Source: CAYGKP01 sp964350605
GTDB lineage: Bacteria; Bacteroidota; Bacteroidia; Cytophagales; JAAEPT01
Reading direction: 5' to 3'
NCBI GenBank assembly: GCA_964350605.1
Contig: CAYGKP010000030.1
Span: 1-18,016 of the forward strand
DNA length: 18,016 bases
A program made the translations under genes and the position numbers. Shown here one piece after another: positions 16,010 through 18,016 of this stretch. Position 1 is the stretch's first letter. Every line of letters begins with the position of its first letter. The notes under the pieces are model-generated. The model was not told the DNA's origin and did no database searches. It was given only the letters and a program-made list of their open reading frames with translations.

Positions 16010-17065
16010 GTGCGATCCCGCTCCTTTCTACGCTCTCTACCCCTGCTTGGCTTGCTCTGGCACATCGGCCCCCAGGCCATGGCCCAGGACATTCAGTTCT
16101 CGCAGTTCTACGCCACTTCGCTTTACATCAACCCTGCGTTCGCCGGCAGCTCGCACTTTCCGCGCGCGATCATCCACAACCGAATCCAGTGGCCCAAGCT
16201 TGATGCGCGGTTCAATACCTATTTGGCCTCGTTCGATGCCTATCTGCCCGAGGTCCAGAGCGGCGTGGGCATCATGTTTTTGCACGACCGCCAGGGCTCG
16301 GCGTTGCTGAATTCCACCGAGGTACACTTGCAGTACAGCTACGAATTGCCTGTTTCCGACAAGGTCACAGTCCGCGCGGGCCTGCAACTGGGCGCGGTCA
16401 ACCGCTCGCTTGATTACGGCGATTTGAGCTTCACCTACCAGTTCAGCAATGCAGGTCAAACATCGACCGTTGCCGATCAACCGGCCGACGAGCGTTTCTG
16501 GTATGCCGATGTCGCCGCAGGAGCTTTGGTCTACTCCGACCGCTTCTGGTTTGGTCTCGCGACTCATCACCTCAACCAGCCGAACGTCTCGGTCTACAGC
16601 AACCAAGCACGGGTACCCGTGAAAGCCTCGTTCGTGGCAGGGTACAAAATTGACCTGAGTGGAAAAGGTGACTTTTGGAGCTATGACGGCAGCCAAAAGG
16701 AAATCAGCCTGACCCCCACGGTTCATTACAAATTCCAAGGCGAATCCGACCAGGTGGACGCGGGTCTCTATGGGCTGTATGACCACTTTTTGTTGGGCGT
16801 TTGGTACCGAGGCATTCCCTTCAAAAAGATTGAAAATGGGGTTCCCAATAACGAATCAATGATCTTCATGGGCGGCTGGCGGATTGCCAAAGACCTGGAG
16901 TTTCGCTATAGTTATGACCTGACAGTCTCGCGCTTGCGCCAGGCACGCACTGGTGGGGCGCACGAAATTTCACTGGCGGTTTTGCTGCGTCAAAAGCGCA
17001 AAAAGCCCATGAAACGCCTGCCCTGCCCGACCCACCACACCATCAAGGAGTACAACTTCTTGTAG
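16010..17065 (+). CDS. PorP/SprF family type IX secretion system membrane protein
   Basis: A 351-residue predicted outer-membrane beta-barrel. The signal peptide covers residues 1-25 with cleavage after AMA. The mature N-terminus QDIQFSQFYATSLYINPAFA matches the family hallmark (DxxFSQFYxxPLxxNPAxAG). The rest alternates short amphipathic strands and ends with WRIAKDLEFRYSYDLTVSRL, typical of the last strands. PorP is a T9SS component, and SprF-type paralogues are partners of individual giant type-B substrates such as SprB, so this copy is most likely the partner of the divergent giant protein. The GTG at 16010 is the only start available after an in-frame TAG at 15989. A basic tail of about 25 residues after the last strand is unusual. 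The ECF sigma gene begins 65 bp downstream. Confidence 0.92.
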   Translation: MRSRSFLRSLPLLGLLWHIGPQAMAQDIQFSQFYATSLYINPAFAGSSHFPRAIIHNRIQWPKLDARFNTYLASFDAYLPEVQSGVGIMFLHDRQGSALLNSTEVHLQYSYELPVSDKVTVRAGLQLGAVNRSLDYGDLSFTYQFSNAGQTSTVADQPADERFWYADVAAGALVYSDRFWFGLATHHLNQPNVSVYSNQARVPVKASFVAGYKIDLSGKGDFWSYDGSQKEISLTPTVHYKFQGESDQVDAGLYGLYDHFLLGVWYRGIPFKKIENGVPNNESMIFMGGWRIAKDLEFRYSYDLTVSRLRQARTGGAHEISLAVLLRQKRKKPMKRLPCPTHHTIKEYNFL

Positions 17066-17093
17066 GCCACCGGAAGGTCTGTTTGACCGATCA

Positions 17094-17126
17094 TTTGGCC
17101 CGGCTTGCCGTTGTGGTGTAACTTCC
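17094..17126 (+). promoter_or_regulatory. Putative Bacteroidota-type promoter for the sigma factor gene
   Basis: TTTG at 17094-17097, a 21-base spacer, then TAACTTCC at 17119-17126 approximates TTTG-N19-21-TAnnTTTG, with two mismatches in the -7 element. It ends four bases before the ATG at 17131, which would give a leaderless or nearly leaderless transcript. Cotranscription with the PorP/SprF gene is also possible, since no terminator is seen in the 65-bp gap. Confidence 0.35.
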
Positions 17127-17130
17127 GCCC

Positions 17131-17721
17131 ATGCGCAAAAGGGGCCAACCCGGGCGGCTATCCCAAGTTGAGGACAACGAGCTGATCGACCGCTTTCGAA
17201 AGCAGGGCGATCGCGACGCGTTGGGTGAGTTATTCCAGCGCTACGCGCACTTGGTATTAGGTGTGTGTCTGAAGTATTTGGGCGACGCGGACGAAGCGCA
17301 AGACGCCACCATGCAGGTATACGAACGCCTGTTCGAGAGCCTCAAAAAGCACGAAATCACCCAGTTCCGTGGTTGGTTGGTCCAAGTGGCCCGCAATCAT
17401 TGCCTGATGATCCTGCGTAGCCGAAAGACCCAGCGACAGCGTCAAGACAAGTATTTGACCGAAACGGAAGAACCGGTTGTGGAATTCTCTCTGTTGGAAC
17501 ATCGTTTGGATGAGAAGGAGATGGCCCTCACCCACTTGGAGGAATGCCTGGAAGGCCTGGGCACCGATCAAGGCACTTGCGTACGACTGTTCTTTTACGA
17601 GAAGAAGTCCTACCAAGAGATCGCCCAGCTGACCGGATTCGACCTCAAGTCGGTCAAGAGCTATCTTCAAAACGGCAAGCGCAACTTGCGCCTCTGCATG
17701 GAAACAAAAACCGATGGCTAA
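17131..17721 (+). CDS. ECF-type RNA polymerase sigma-70 factor
   Basis: A 196-residue sigma factor with only regions 2 and 4. Region 2 spans about 30-100, with DALGELFQRYAHLVLGVCLK and the core-binding DEAQDATMQVYERLFE; region 4 spans about 135-190, with the helix-turn-helix KSYQEIAQLTGFDLKSVKSY. ECF factors direct RNA polymerase to a small regulon and are often held by a membrane anti-sigma factor; none is visible here, because the sequence after the stop is unrelated. The position 65 bp behind a PorP/SprF gene is suggestive: in Porphyromonas gingivalis the ECF factor SigP controls T9SS genes together with PorX. Equivalence to SigP is not supported by sequence alone. The ATG at 17131 leaves a basic stretch of about 15 residues before region 2. 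Confidence 0.92.
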   Translation: MRKRGQPGRLSQVEDNELIDRFRKQGDRDALGELFQRYAHLVLGVCLKYLGDADEAQDATMQVYERLFESLKKHEITQFRGWLVQVARNHCLMILRSRKTQRQRQDKYLTETEEPVVEFSLLEHRLDEKEMALTHLEECLEGLGTDQGTCVRLFFYEKKSYQEIAQLTGFDLKSVKSYLQNGKRNLRLCMETKTDG

Positions 17722-18016
17722 GCAGCCCCCACATCGCCCCCACCGCGGCACGCTGCCATTCCGGTCCGCCGCCGGTGCGCAGCGGTGCAATGGCGGCCAC
17801 GAACAGCGCGTTGTCAGCCAGCGATACCCGCCCGGCACGCAGGGTGGGGCTCACGCCGCGTTCCTCGAGCAGAGCGTCCTCAGCGTATTCGAGCGCCTCG
17901 TCCCGCCCGTTGAAAGGCAGCACCGGCGCGCTGCCGCCCTGGCGGCTGGTGCGGCGGAACACCTCGGCGACGGAGCCGGCGATGCCGGTGCCGGCGTGGA
18001 GCTCGCAGAACAGCAG
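17654..18016 (-). pseudogene. GC-rich partial coding frame of unlike codon usage, possibly a SulP/STAS-like fragment
   Basis: A minus-strand frame enters at the right edge and stays open to a stop at 17654-17656, inside the 3' end of the sigma gene. From 18016 to about 17722 it looks coding: about 86% of third codon positions are G or C by my count, Leu is always CTN, and there are no stops. In the sigma gene third-position GC is near 70% and TTG is frequent. Residues such as LLFCELHAGTGIAGSVAEVF and RDEALEYAEDALLEERGV recall the end of a STAS domain in SulP-type anion transporters, but that assignment is weak. Below 17722 the frame is only antisense to the sigma gene. The gene is therefore cut, by rearrangement or by a chimeric assembly join. 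Nothing else was seen in 17722-18016. Confidence 0.4.

Noticed and set aside
16037..16786. Minus-strand frame of 249 codons opposite the PorP/SprF gene
   Set aside because: The plus-strand gene has a signal peptide and the family hallmark; the antisense frame has no recognisable motif.
1..18016. tRNA, rRNA, insertion sequence or attachment site
   Set aside because: No cloverleaf, rRNA-like stretch, transposase motif or terminal inverted repeat was recognised on either strand by eye.

Overview
The window looks like chromosomal DNA of a high-GC member of the Bacteroidota. The evidence is a PorP/SprF family protein, a giant secreted protein ending in a type IX secretion system (T9SS) type-B (CHU_C, 'gliding motility-associated') C-terminal domain, a PorE-like lipoprotein, and promoter-like TAnnTTTG elements with few Shine-Dalgarno sequences. 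The genus cannot be fixed from sequence alone.

Left part (1-2582), housekeeping genes. A cation diffusion facilitator runs off the left edge on the minus strand. It is divergent from yidD (membrane protein insertion efficiency factor), which is followed by folE (GTP cyclohydrolase I) and, 6 bp later, an orphan PotA/FbpC-type ABC ATPase. A strong hairpin at about 2605-2639 separates this block from the convergent giant gene and probably terminates both.

Centre (2668-15824, minus strand), a two-gene unit. The promoter-proximal gene encodes a 552-residue lipoprotein with TPR, PD40 propeller and CRD-like parts. It resembles the T9SS protein PorE but lacks the OmpA peptidoglycan-binding domain. 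It is followed after 65 bp by one uninterrupted 3,810-codon gene. That product has a signal peptide, a unique N-terminal region of about 435 residues, 32 tandem repeats of about 89 residues (each keeping two Cys and one Trp), a few Ig/PKD-like modules and a type-B T9SS sorting domain. It is most simply read as a cell-surface or secreted adhesin, broadly comparable in architecture to SprB-type giant adhesins.

Right part (16010-17721, plus strand), divergent from that unit. A PorP/SprF family outer-membrane protein is followed by an ECF-type sigma factor. PorP/SprF partner, PorE-like lipoprotein and giant type-B substrate together suggest a dedicated export, anchoring and display cassette, perhaps under the adjacent sigma factor. 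The sigma link is inference.

Right edge (17722-18016). Composition and codon use change abruptly after the sigma-factor stop. A very GC-rich reading frame on the minus strand looks like a fragment of an unrelated gene, possibly a SulP/STAS-like tail. A recombination scar or a chimeric assembly join should be considered.
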